A stretch of DNA of 64,000 bases from Adiantum capillus-veneris (lineage: Eukaryota; Streptophyta; Polypodiopsida; Polypodiales; Pteridaceae): assembly GCA_014529385.2 (NCBI GenBank), contig CM043959.1, forward strand, positions 57,576,753 to 57,640,752. The letters run 5' to 3'. Positions 23,286 to 33,359 of this stretch are shown here, piece by piece. Under the pieces are notes generated by a model, which worked only from the letters and a program-made list of their open reading frames with translations, did no database searches and was not told the DNA's origin. Position numbers and translations under genes: made by a program. Positions within the stretch are counted from its first letter, which is position 1; each line of letters opens with the position of its first letter.

Positions 23286-24521
23286 TCACATCAAACCTTT
23301 GGAGATCTTCCAAGCGATGTTCCCAAAAACTGTCACATAGCCCGCATCATCCAACTTCCCTATACTAATCAAGCTCTTTCGGATTGCTGGAACATGTCTG
23401 ACATTCTTGAGCCATAAAGAAGAGCCATTCTGAAACTTCAACTTCACATCTCCCACTCCAAGTATGTCACAAACCTGCTCATTGCCAAGTCTGACATAAT
23501 CTTTAGTAGCCACATATGATGTAAACCACTCTTTGTGCAGAGAAACATGTAAAGATGCCCCTGAGTTGATAATCCAATCACTCATAGCATGTCCATCCTC
23601 TGTAGTCAAGAAAACAGAATCAAAATTGCTTGTGGGGAAGATGTCACTAGCTGATATACCAGAATCACTGTCTGAACCAGATCCTATGACATTCACCTCT
23701 TCAATCTTCACTGAACTCTTCTTTTCATCTTGCTTAGAACTCTTTGTTTTGCCTTTTTCTTGTTTCCACTTCGTACAGTCTCTCTTCATGTGACCCTTCT
23801 TGCCACAATGGTAGCATTCTATGTCATCCTTTGACTTTGAGTCACGAGACTTACTTCGATTTTGTGCCTTTCTACCCTTCTTCTCTTTAGACTGTTGTCT
23901 CCCTCGAACGACCAAAGCACTATTGCCTTTGCCTTTGTCAATGTTCTTCCTGGTCACTTCCTCTGTGAGCAAGCTGCCTTCTGCGTTGGCACTTGTAAGA
24001 CCTTCTGGCACGACAAAATTACTTAATGCCGTGCGAAAAGTATCCCAACTATCTGGCAAAGTGATTAAGAGAAACATAGCCTTCACTGAATCTGGAAATA
24101 CTATCTCCTGTGCTATAAACTGGCTGAAAATTGTGTGAAATTCATTGAGATGATTTGACATGGCTGTCCCTTCCTTCATCTTCAAATCCACCAATTTCTT
24201 GAGCCAGTAAATTTGAGAAGCAGCACTTTGTTTCTCGTACATACCACATAGCTTTTGCCATACGCCATACGTTGTAGTCTCTTCTGCTACGTTGAAGTAG
24301 ACATTTTCTGCCAGTGTCAACATGATTGTGGAACAAGCTAACTCGTCAAGCTCTTCCCACTCATCTTCAGCCATACCTTCTGGTCTCTCCCCTTTGAGCT
24401 TCAGTGGCTTCACTTGTTTTTTCTACACCAAAACCTGCCAAATCTGCTTCTTCCATAATGGAAAGTTTGTGCCATCCAGCTTCTTTATGTTGTAAAGAGT
24501 CTCACTTTGAGAAGATGCCAT
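23286..24521 (-). pseudogene. gag: copia gag and protease
   Basis: The likely start is the ATG whose complement is at 24519-24521 (MASSQSETLYNIKKLDGTNF), the usual copia gag opening with the LDG.NF.LWK motif. A TAG after about 33 codons interrupts the frame, which then continues unbroken to 23286. It holds the capsid-like region (YGVWQKLCGMYEKQS), a zinc knuckle CYHCGKKGHMKRDC (C-X2-C-X4-H-X4-C), and the protease domain. The protease active-site motif, normally DSGA, reads INSGAS, so the catalytic Asp is Asn. Gag would package RNA and protease would process the polyprotein. Confidence 0.9.
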
Positions 24522-25568
24522 GTCTGCAAAACTCTTTACTCCTGGGAAAAATCCGGTAGAGTTTCCCCTATGAACTGGCCTTTGTACATAATAAACAAGT
24601 TGTAAACAACAAGTTGAACACCTCTCCTCAAGAATTGTCAGTATTTTGAAAATTTTTGACAGAGTCTCCCATGTAAACTGAGCTCTGGAAACCAAAAGAT
24701 AGCTCAAAAACAACCATAAATAGCTGACCAGTGACAAATCTAAAAAACTCTGTAATATGCTATCCTGTAAGCATACATTGTCTCCTGTCTGGGCGATCAC
24801 AGAACCTGTATCTGTCTCAAGACTGAACCCTAAACAATGCCTCAACGGCCTGACGCATAAGATGCAATCCAGTGTCGACACAAAGTCATATATCCTATGG
24901 GATAAAAGTCACCGAAGACGATGCGTGTAGAGGGAAACTCCAGCAACCTAATCCACCTCACACTGGGTAACCCAGCCCCCAGTGCTTGGCTTCAAAAAAC
25001 CTCACACATGACCCTCTCAGATGGCTCAGCAAACTGCCCAGAACTAGCATACATCCTACAATAGACCAATCACTGTCCTATGACCGTTGAGGCGGTCTGT
25101 CTACTAGCGTGACTCACAACTAGCAGACCCACAATGAAAGTACATCAATCTGCAATACATGCCAGTGGTGTCAAGCCGTCTTATGGCCACACCTCCCCTA
25201 GAACCTTGCAAGCACAAGAAGTAGGAATGCAGACTGCAATATATATCTCTGATGATATATATGTGTACCTGGTCTATATATGATGCTTTGAAGACTAATG
25301 AGTGATGTATGTCGATGACGATATGGATGCCGACCACCTCCTGCTTGCCAATCTACACAAGACGGGTTTCTTTGCAGCTAAAACCTATCTTTTGATGTAG
25401 TGCTCAGAACGAAATTCTGAGGGCATAAACAGCTTCTAAAGGGGGGTAAAACCCTAGGTCACCTGATGAAATACTCCTGGAACGCCGAGTGTGAATTTCC
25501 AAGCTCCGGATCTAGAATCTGCCTGAAAAGTGCACGCGCGCGATTACGCAAAAACGCACTGAACCTTT
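24522..25568 (-). other. copia 5' leader, non-coding
   Basis: About 1 kb between the primer-binding site and the gag ATG. It contains only short frames without domains. A leader this long is within the range of copia elements and would hold packaging signals; none is identifiable by eye. Confidence 0.5.
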
Positions 25569-25579
25569 CTCTGATACCA
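25569..25579 (-). other. Primer-binding site, tRNA-iMet type
   Basis: The complement reads TGGTATCAGAG two bases inside the LTR end (CTTCA/AT/TGG). This is the standard plant copia primer-binding site for the 3' end of initiator tRNA-Met. It fixes the direction of the element as minus. Confidence 0.9.
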
Positions 25580-25581
25580 AT

Positions 25582-25798
25582 TGAAGTCGCGGAGCGGAGC
25601 TTAGATCGACTCACACACACAGAGATACACAGACAGAGATCTTACACAGTACGCAGAGAATTCTTTGAAGGGTTATCTCCCAAATCTTATTATTCACACA
25701 AGTATAAGTGAGTATATACAAAGAGTTAGTGAAAAGCAAGTTAGGCGAGCGGCCGGCCATATCCATATAAGAGCCCACTTGGGCTTATCCGAACAACA
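25582..25798 (-). repeat. Right (5') LTR of copia element
   Basis: Reads on the minus strand from TGTTGTTCGGATAAGCCC to GCGACTTCA, 217 bp. The complement of TATATAC at 25713-25719 is a candidate TATA element. It is followed on + by the target duplication TCTCT. It matches the left LTR only after reverse complementing. Confidence 0.9.
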
Positions 25799-25803
25799 TC
25801 TCT

Positions 25804-26640
25804 TTATGCACATCTTGAAATGATGTTTTGAAGCTGCATTTGTATTCTACTTGAAAAGTTTTTTTATTGATACCCATATTGATGTGTCTTTCTGGTACTA
25901 GTTTTTTGTCAATCATAGAAGACTCTAGAATATTTTAGTATCTTCTAGAATTCAAGAACTAGAAGGATCTAGAAGGAGTCTTCTAGAAGGGAAACAAGTG
26001 TCAAGGCACTAGAGACATATGTAAGGACACTTGTCAAATATAATTCACTTTTCTTGACAAGAGGCAAGACACTGATACATGTAAGAACACTCGTTAAAGA
26101 TGATTCATCTTTTTTGACAAGTGGCAAGACTCTCATTCTAATGCTATCACATAATCTCCTTGTTCAAGAGGCAACTTCATCTATAAGAACAATCCCTTTT
26201 TCCTCATTTTGGGAATCAATTCATTGCTGAAATATCTCTCTAAGCCTAGAATAAGAATCCTCTACATTCTCTCCTTCTTTAAGGAAGAATATACCTCTCA
26301 TGATCTCTCTATCTTGAGTTTTATACAATAAAAAACCTAATTTTTTTTAAAAATAAATTAAGCCTTCTCTTGAAGCCACAAGCTCTCCCTCTCTACATGG
26401 AACTTCTGAATCTATTGGGTGAGATAAAGACCCTCTGTTTACCACTTTTTTTGGGAGAGTAGTGTGTGAGAATGTGGGTACCATGCTCAAATTCTTGTCT
26501 TGTTGCATCCATAAAACCATGGATAGCCAAATATAATCTAGTTAGTGGTTTTAGACTTATTAAAGAGCTATCTCTCTCAAAATAAGTCTTAGTGGGAGAA
26601 GCATTTGCCATTGGTGATTGGTTATAACAACACTATTCAT
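25804..26640. other. Unassigned sequence with TCTAGAA cluster and 60-bp tandem repeat
   Basis: 25920-25990 carries several copies of the palindromic TCTAGAA/TTCTAGA motif. 26017-26136 is a 60-bp unit repeated twice with moderate divergence (GTAAGGACAC at 26021, GTAAGAACAC at 26081; each with TTGACAAG.GGCAAGAC). It could be decayed LTR of the gypsy fragment that follows, but no terminus is visible. No gene is seen. Confidence 0.5.
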
Positions 26641-27290
26641 ATTTCAACAAGGAAGACACCATTTGCGATTGTTGAAGGTGGAAAAAGGGTTTGGACTATT
26701 TTGTGCACAAAGGAGAAGATTTTCCAAGTAGATCATTTTGTACAGGATCTAGAGATTGTTAATGCTAAGGCTAAATAGGCTTTGCAAAGGTCTTGCAAAC
26801 GTCACAAGAAAGCAGTAGACAAGAATCACCATGACTTTCAGTTGAAGGAGGGTAATTGGGTGCTTGTTATGTTTAATAAGGCGCACCTTAGGAAAATGAA
26901 GGGTAAGGATAAGATTCCTCCAAAGCTAAGTATGAGATAATATGGTCTCTTCAAGATTTCTGAAAGGAGTTGCAAAGTGTCCTTTTGATTGGAGTTGCAA
27001 AATACTTGAAAAATTCACAATGCATTCCATGTACATATATCAAGACCTTTCAAGGGAGGATTGCTAGATAATAGGGAGCTTGGGTAGCAACCACAGGTAG
27101 AAGTAATCAAGGAGATTTTCATACTTAAGCAAGTGATCCTAGTGAGGAAACGAAAGTGAAGGGTAAGCTAATCCGCATGTATTTGGCCAAGTTTGGACAT
27201 TATCTAGTCTTGATGCAAAAAGGATGGAGGAGAAGGACCTCGTAGCTACTCCTCAAATGCTAAAGCTTTTTCTACGTTGAGGCTTTTGGT
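26640..27290 (+). pseudogene. Ty3/gypsy integrase C-terminus and chromodomain remnant
   Basis: About 26730-26970 reads QDLEIVNAKAK, then ALQRSCKRHKKAVDKNHHDF, LKEGNWVLVMFNK and KLS.R..GLFKI, with one in-frame stop. This is the integrase C-terminal (GPY/F) module of chromoviruses. About 27000-27060 corresponds to the HVS.LKPF linker. About 27150-27270 contains a decayed chromodomain-like stretch (YLAKFGH..., then MEEKDLVATPQMLKLF). No catalytic core precedes it. A GGGGG followed by TGTTGACATC at 27439 could be a polypurine tract and LTR start, but I found no second LTR to confirm it. Confidence 0.7.
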
Positions 27291-27299
27291 TTAGCTAAG

Positions 27300-28500
27300 A
27301 CTATTCTCAAAGTGCACGCAAAATTAGTGGGTTCAATTTGGTGCACCACATGCTGCACGTGATGGAGACATCCACTATTTTCTCACAGATTTCCCAAAGA
27401 GAATAGAGACAACCAATTTCTCTCTGAGTTTTTGGGGGTGTTGACATCATGATAGTACTTTGTTGAGTGACTTTATGATATGTACATAAAACCTGGCCAA
27501 AATATTTAGGATTGTGGTTATGAATTCCTTAAGAAGTAATTGATTGATGTACTCTTGTAAACATGTGTTTGTTTGAGTGCGAGAGGTGAAATGTCCGCAA
27601 AATTTTGTGTCTTTCACCCTCAAGGGTGATGCTAATGATTGATATGATGGATTAGTGCATTGGATATCTGGTAGAGATCACTAAGATCTAGATGTGATGA
27701 CTAAATAATTCATTGAATTCACAGTTTATGTTTGAGGGCTTGTTGTGGACAAATATGTAAATGTCATTTGTGAATGTGATACTAGTGCATCAAGATTTCT
27801 ATCTGGATGAGATGATTAGATACTAATCTTGTATCAAAAATTTCAAAAGGATGAGATAGTTGGATAGTGATGTACGTGCATCAATAGTTTTAAATTACAT
27901 GAGATGAATAATTTAATTGTTTGCATTTGAATGTTTAATGTAGCTTATGTGAATTTAAATCCAAAATCCACTATGGATGGGTATTTTTGTGGATGCATGC
28001 TTTGAAATGTACTCTCTTGTGGGATGGTATTGGCATGTCTAAATGGAATTTGAGAAGTGATGCGATTCTAGAGTGACAAGATTTAGTGCATCTAGACATT
28101 CGTAAGAGATGAGTACATTCTGAATGTGATGGCTAAATGACTCATAATAATCACACTTCATGTATGAGATCTTGATGGGGATAGTGATATGAATGTATTT
28201 ATGACTATTCAGTGACGTGTCTTTGTGCCAATCCATGGTTCGAGCATCAAATGCATGTAAGTCAATTTCTATTAAGTTGTTTTTATTGTCCACTACTTGA
28301 TTTGTAAGCATGATCAAGGGAAATTACTCGTCTTTTTTCATAATAACTAATATCTAATTCTCCTAAATGATTTTCTCATGTTAAACTGATATTTAATATG
28401 GGGAAGTGCCAAGGGATAAAAAGCTAGAAAATTGGTTAAGCTGGAAGACCGGCCACGGTAGGGATCCAAAGGAGGGAAAATAGGTATCCAAAGGGGGGGG
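27300..28500. repeat. Weak, decayed tandem repeat of about 420 bp
   Basis: The phrases GATG.CTAAAT.A.TCAT and TTTATGT.TGAG..CTTG recur near 27687-27745 and 28110-28170. The phrase GTGCATC.A.....AT.....GAGATGA recurs near 27785, 27868 and 28086. The similarity is low, so this is a suggestion only. No gene is seen. Confidence 0.3.
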
Positions 28501-28700
28501 GCATCTGCAAAAGAGCAATGTGCAACAATGACCCTAAGGTTCAGCCCATTAAGACTTCCAAAATGCTAAGGTCCCAAAATTTAAAGGTTGTGTCCAAAGG
28601 TCAAAAGCTTAGGAATGTTGGATGCTTTGTGTGTTTACCAAAAGTCTTCACAAATCCTACAAAGGAGGGAGCGAGCATTGCAAGTAGGGGATGAGAGAGA

Positions 28701-28728
28701 AACACACACACACACACACACACACACT
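28701..28728. repeat. (CA)n microsatellite
   Basis: About 14 CA units on +, followed by CTCACTCAC. Confidence 0.95.
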
Positions 28729-28799
28729 CACTCACAAGCCTCCTTTACACAAAGGAAATGAGGGACACATGTCAGCTCCCTAGGCCAGATGCCCACAAG

Positions 28800-29135
28800 G
28801 TGTACTCAAATCCTATTGGATGGCCATGGAGGTGGACCAATGAGAATTAGGCTAGAGTAAATCTAGTTTAATTAATTTAAAAACACTTAATAAAAGAACC
28901 AATAAGAATTAAGCTCTCTAGAAGACTATTGGATAGTCTCCCAAGGGGTCCAATGAGCATTCAACAGCCCAATGGCTTGTCTGATTCCTATTGGCCAGGA
29001 GACAAAGGGGTCCAATGAGAGTTTAGTTGCATTAATTAATTACCTAAAGCTCTCATAAAAGGGGAAAGGGGGACACATGTTATAAGGCTATCACTTATGC
29101 TCCTTAAATCCTATTGGCTAAGCCTGGAGAGGTCC
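28800..29135. repeat. CCAAT/ATTGG-rich interval
   Basis: About ten CCAAT or ATTGG pentamers occur in roughly 330 bp, many inside GTCCAATGAG or CTATTGG. They may reflect a decayed tandem repeat. A cluster of NF-Y-type CCAAT boxes is the alternative. No adjoining gene supports a promoter reading. Confidence 0.45.
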
Positions 29136-30620
29136 AATGGGGTGGTAGCATGAGCAAATAGCAAGAGGGGTCGATCAAAAGAGAGAGGGGGGGACTGATT
29201 TTCTCAAGTCATTATTCCACACACTCACACACAAGCTCATGTTTGAAGCAAGAAGACTCCCTCTCTCCTTCTCAAGCTTTAATGGAAAGCTTATCACCTC
29301 CTCCAAGCTTGTGAGAAGGGAGGCCTACACCAACAACTCTTGGCTTTGTGATGCAAATCCAACCAAGAGACAAGCTTCAACGCATGCTCATCTCCTCTAC
29401 CATGCTAATTACTAAGCTATGCTATGATAATATGAGTGATTATGTGAGGAGATGTACATCTTTCTCGTAAGACTACTCCTTCTTCCTCTCAATCTACTCT
29501 CATACCCCACTAGCTCTCACCATCTTCAAAGGTGTGTGAGGCCTTGGGTCTGAGATCGTGAGGGAATTTTTGTGTTTTATAAGTGTTTTGCTTAGTTCTT
29601 GAAGCTTCCATCTTCATTGCACTAGCTAGTACTGAAAGAACACAAAGAATTGTATTGTAAAATGTCTCTCTTGGTGGGAGAAACCTATAATACAAAGCCT
29701 TTTGTAGGGGGGATTGGCTCCATGTAAATCATGTCCTCAACTGTTGTCGATAGCTTAATTTCTCCCTTTTTTGAAGTATTGTTCATGCTATCTAACTAGG
29801 TGTTATGCTTTTTGTTGCTCTCTCCACCCAAGCACTCTTGTTATGCTCATTAGGAGCCTATTCTAATGAAATGCTCACTATGTTCATGTTATTTTCCGCC
29901 ACACACAAGTTACTAGGCCATTAAATGTTACATCTTTTAACGGGGGTACATCATAACGTGATGACATGACTATTACCTCGATAGAAGAGAAGAGAGAAAA
30001 GGTGATCGCCAAAGATGATGTGGCATAGTGTATTGATGGATGACATGGAAGCCCTTGAAATGCAATGAAAAATCCAAAAATTTAGACCCCACATGGGACC
30101 TATATTATGGTGGGATGTTAGGCCACAATATAAAGATGAGACTTGGGTGCTTGTTATCTTTAACTGCTACTTTTGGATCTTTTTGTATCAACTGCTTTTG
30201 TGTCCTTAGTGCTTCCTTGGCAGTTGTACTATGCGGATTATTCAACATAAAAAGAAGTACCAAAAGGGGCACTAGAAAATGGGGCCAATGCTTCTAGGAG
30301 TGGAGCTTGCCCACTTTGTGTCTCGTATATAGTGTGGGTGCTCTCTTTCAAGTTCAAGTAATTATTGATCTCGTTTAGTTAGATGATTGTTGCATTAATT
30401 TCATCACCTTGCTAGTGGGTTGTCGGCTCCATCTTCTTTACTTGATTATATTGTCTCTACTACTCATACAGTATTTGGTTCTCATAAAGCTCCTTCTAAA
30501 TGCATTGTTGCTATTACAATAAATCTAAAACTAAACCTATTGTAAAAAGACAAGCTGCAAGCACCATAGTAAAAGGAGAGTAAATTTGGAGATAAGGATG
30601 TAAACTTTGATAGTTACATT
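29136..30620. other. Unassigned sequence
   Basis: No recognisable coding or repeat boundary. The small frames at 29510-29695 (minus) and 30040-30297 (+) have no domain that I recognise. A GATGATGTGGCATAG string near 30016 resembles the subterminal motif of the CATTAGG family but stands alone. Confidence 0.35.
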
Positions 30621-30639
30621 GGATGGTGAGATGTCACTA

Positions 30640-31450
30640 AAGCTCGTTCCTTCATCTGATAGTTTGAAGTTTCCTTCACCAGTAGAAACTTCACCAAGAA
30701 GTCAAAGTTGAGGCATATTGGGATGCATCTTGATGAGACAAATGCAGTTAGTGGCTTGCCAAGATTCTTGAGGGAACCCAAGCTAGAAATTGGACATCGG
30801 TTAAGTCTAAGTTTTATGAGAAATTCCTTCCTCCTACCTTTAAGAAGGACATCCAAAAGGAATGGGTATGTATTGCACAATACAAGCATGATAAACTCAC
30901 CCACTATCTGGACAAGTTTTGGTCGATTCTCTTAAAGGTTACACCTTTTATGAAGATCTCCAACAAGAAGAAGATAAAGAAGTTTGAAGTGGGACTTCAA
31001 CCGCCACTTTGGAAGGGCATGACAATGTATACTCATGATACTCTTCAAAGGATGATGGAGTCAGTAATCATGGTTGAAAATTTGCATTCCACTCTGAGGA
31101 AGATAAACAAAGCACCTACAGTGTGAGGCAAAAGGCAGTGTATACAAAGACTTTAGGAAAAAAACAAGAAGCGCACTTTTGAAGAGTCTCATTTGTGAAA
31201 AAGTACCAACAAGAGAATAAAAAATCTTTCATTGACATAGATTCAGACCTTCATAGATGATGGAAAGTGTTTCTATTGTGGAGAAAAGGACACATGAAGC
31301 CCGATTGCCCTGCTTGGCAACAATGGCAAGAACAAGGACTAAGCAAAGAAGGAGCCCACTCCACCAATTTATACTTCCCTTGATGTTCAAGGGAACATAG
31401 AACCGGAGAGGAAAAATGAGAGCTTCTCAAGGGTTGGAGATGCTTGAACA
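30640..31450 (+). pseudogene. gag: Ty3/gypsy gag remnant with zinc knuckle
   Basis: In shifting + frames, about 30700-31110 reads a gag capsid: LREPKLEIG, then KFYEKFLPPTFKKDIQKEW, THYLDKFWSILLKV and KFEVGLQPPLWK. This is the typical chromovirus gag order (FLPP...KEW..L.Q...V..Y...F..LL..GL). About 31265-31305 encodes a zinc knuckle that starts CFYCGEK and, after a one-base slip, ends HMKPDCPAWQ. At least five frameshifts or stops break it. It is followed by protease, RT and RNase H scraps in the same orientation, so all belong to one element without visible LTRs. Confidence 0.8.
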
Positions 31451-31461
31451 ACTAGCAAATC

Positions 31462-31671
31462 TTGATCCTCTACAACAAGGGATCTATAGACAATTTTATT
31501 GCTCTTGACACTGTACAGAAACTCTACCTTACACCTCATCAGTTGGACACACTCATTACTTTAGATTGTACTTTTCAGAGTTTTATAACCAATGCAGCTC
31601 TAGTTCAAGGTCAGCTCAATCTTGGATTGGCAAGTATGAAGATAGAGAATCAAATTTTATGGCACTCATAG
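31462..31671 (+). pseudogene. Ty3/gypsy protease remnant
   Basis: The frame reads LYNKGSIDNFIALDTVQKLY. This aligns with the gypsy protease active-site block (LLDSGSTHNFI) but with Asn-Lys replacing the catalytic Asp-Ser, so no activity is possible. The downstream text fits an aspartic protease fold only loosely. Confidence 0.6.
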
Positions 31672-31959
31672 AAGAATGTGACATTGTCTAAGGTATTCCA
31701 TGTCATTTCCAAATCCACCCGACCCTTGCTTATGTTTAATTTGAATATAGAGGGCAATAAGATAAAGGTTTTCACTAATGATAGGGATTGGACATTCACT
31801 ATTGTAACCATATTTTTGTTAAGAAGGAGATAAAGAAGTGCATTTGCGTACTTGATTTTTGCACTAGAGAGATTTTTCTACAGAGAATTCACCCTTGAGG
31901 TCTCAATAAAAGTAGCTTTGAATTTATTAAAATGTATAAAGATTATTTTACTAAGTCAC

Positions 31960-32560
31960 TTATGCCTTTGGAATGCCCAAAAGGTCATTTTATTGATCTT
32001 ATATCGAGTATCTCTCCTCCAAACTAGTCGGCCATACAGGGTGAGTCCAACTCAGCAAGAAGATATTTTGGAGCAAGTAATGAGCTCTTGACCCTGCAAA
32101 AATCCACGTTGTTCTCTTGCTACAATACATGATGTACATAGTTTTCTTGACCTTTTATCTTATTACTAAAGATCTATGAAAGGGTTTGCTGATGTTGCAG
32201 GACCCTTGCATGATTCAACCCAAAAAAAATTCCCTTTCAAATGGGGCTCCAAGCAAAAGACTACTTTTGGAAAGCTTAAATATCTCTTGAGCCAAGGTCC
32301 CATTTTGATAGGCTTACACCTGACAAAACTATATGAGGTGGACTACAGTGCTTTAGGAGGGGTCCTATCATTAAGCAAGCAATGCAAAATGAGCGAGGGA
32401 TAAAAAGAGAACAAAGAAAAGCAAGTGAAAGAACATATTGACCACATTATGATGCTTTTCAAAGATTTGTGTCTCTCCTCACAACCTCAAAGTGAAATGT
32501 GTGAAAAATTTATCCTTCATGGCATGGTATGTCTAAACCTAAGTATTAATTTGAGATTTT
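31960..32560 (+). pseudogene. Ty3/gypsy RT N-terminus and RNase H remnant, RT core deleted
   Basis: About 31980-32090 reads KGHFIDLISSISLLQTSRPY and then RVSPTQQEDILEQVM, the run-in to a gypsy RT. About 32130-32395 then reads HDVHSFLDLL, MKGFADVAGPLHD, FPFKWGSKQK and the LKYLLSQGPIL block, which is the RT connection leading into RNase H. The whole palm with the FDDI motif is missing between them, so an internal deletion of several hundred bases took place. Later blocks are unreadable. Confidence 0.8.
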
Positions 32561-33359
32561 GTCTTCCTTATACACTGGAATGATTTCTTTGACACATATC
32601 CATTAGGATATAAAGCTGTTGACTCAAAACTAATGTGTATAGATTCTTGACATATATTGCCATGTGCACATTTGTGCCTTGTACCCTTCTTTTGGTAACT
32701 CTGTCTTCATTTTACAAAAATCCATATCATTTTCAAACACTTAACAGATGGTACTAGTTGAAGCATTAGTACTAAACAAGGTGCTAGGCTCTCTAATCTC
32801 AAAGAAAATTTGCAAAACTAGTCAAGATGATAGATAATATGAGCAGAGTGCCATTGGATAATATGAGTAGAGTGCCATCAAAACCAGAAGCGAGAAACGT
32901 ACATTAGGTAGCACTCTACATTGTACTTGAATTGCATTGTAGTTGAATTGTTACATTTTCCATTGTACATTGTGCCCGTTCTTAAGGGGCGTTTTTCCCT
33001 TAGGAATATGAAGGGATAGGCTCCTTAAAACTAGAAGAGATACCAACAATAAAAACTTCTATTGAACATTATATGGATTGTGGATTACGAGTAATGAACA
33101 AGAATTCTCTATTTCATCTTGCTTGATCTGCACATTCATAACTTGTGCCCTTCTTATTTTATTGTGACTAAGATATTAATATTATTATTTTTTAAGTGCT
33201 CAATTGAGCTTGAATTGCTTAATATTCAAAAAGTTACAAAGAGCCCTGGCATATCCTTTGCATAGGGTTATCCAAGAAAAAATACATCAGAGGGGGTAAC
33301 CATCTTGAGTAGCCTTACATATTTAACTTTCAAGTCTTACTACAATATATTCTTGACCA
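32561..33359. other. Unassigned sequence between gypsy fragment and LINE
   Basis: AT-rich with a short duplicated phrase near 32835-32880 (GATAATATGAG.AGAGTGCCAT, twice). The 3' UTR and poly(A) end of the minus-strand LINE may lie here, but I cannot see its end. Confidence 0.35.

Larger units (their letters stand above)
19907..25803 (-). mobile_element. Ty1/copia element with inverted LTRs and TCTCT target duplication
   Basis: The gag-pol remnant reads on the minus strand (24521 down to 20128). The right LTR (25582-25798) is in the expected orientation, ending next to a tRNA-iMet primer-binding site. The left LTR (19912-20128) is the same sequence but in the opposite orientation, so the outer ends are both U3 ends (TGTTG...CAACA). 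The bases outside are TCTCT at 19907-19911 and TCTCT at 25799-25803. Pol runs into the inverted LTR with no 3' UTR or polypurine tract between. The LTRs differ at roughly one position in ten, so the structure is old. Pol also carries a 455-bp TIR insertion. Confidence 0.85.

Noticed and set aside
20612-24138. Plus-strand frames of 70-105 codons opposite copia gag-pol
   Set aside because: They are antisense shadows of conserved gag, integrase, RT and RNase H blocks on the minus strand.
30016-30031. GATGATGTGGCATAG as another CATTAGG-family element
   Set aside because: The short internal motif stands alone; no CATTAGG ends lie nearby.
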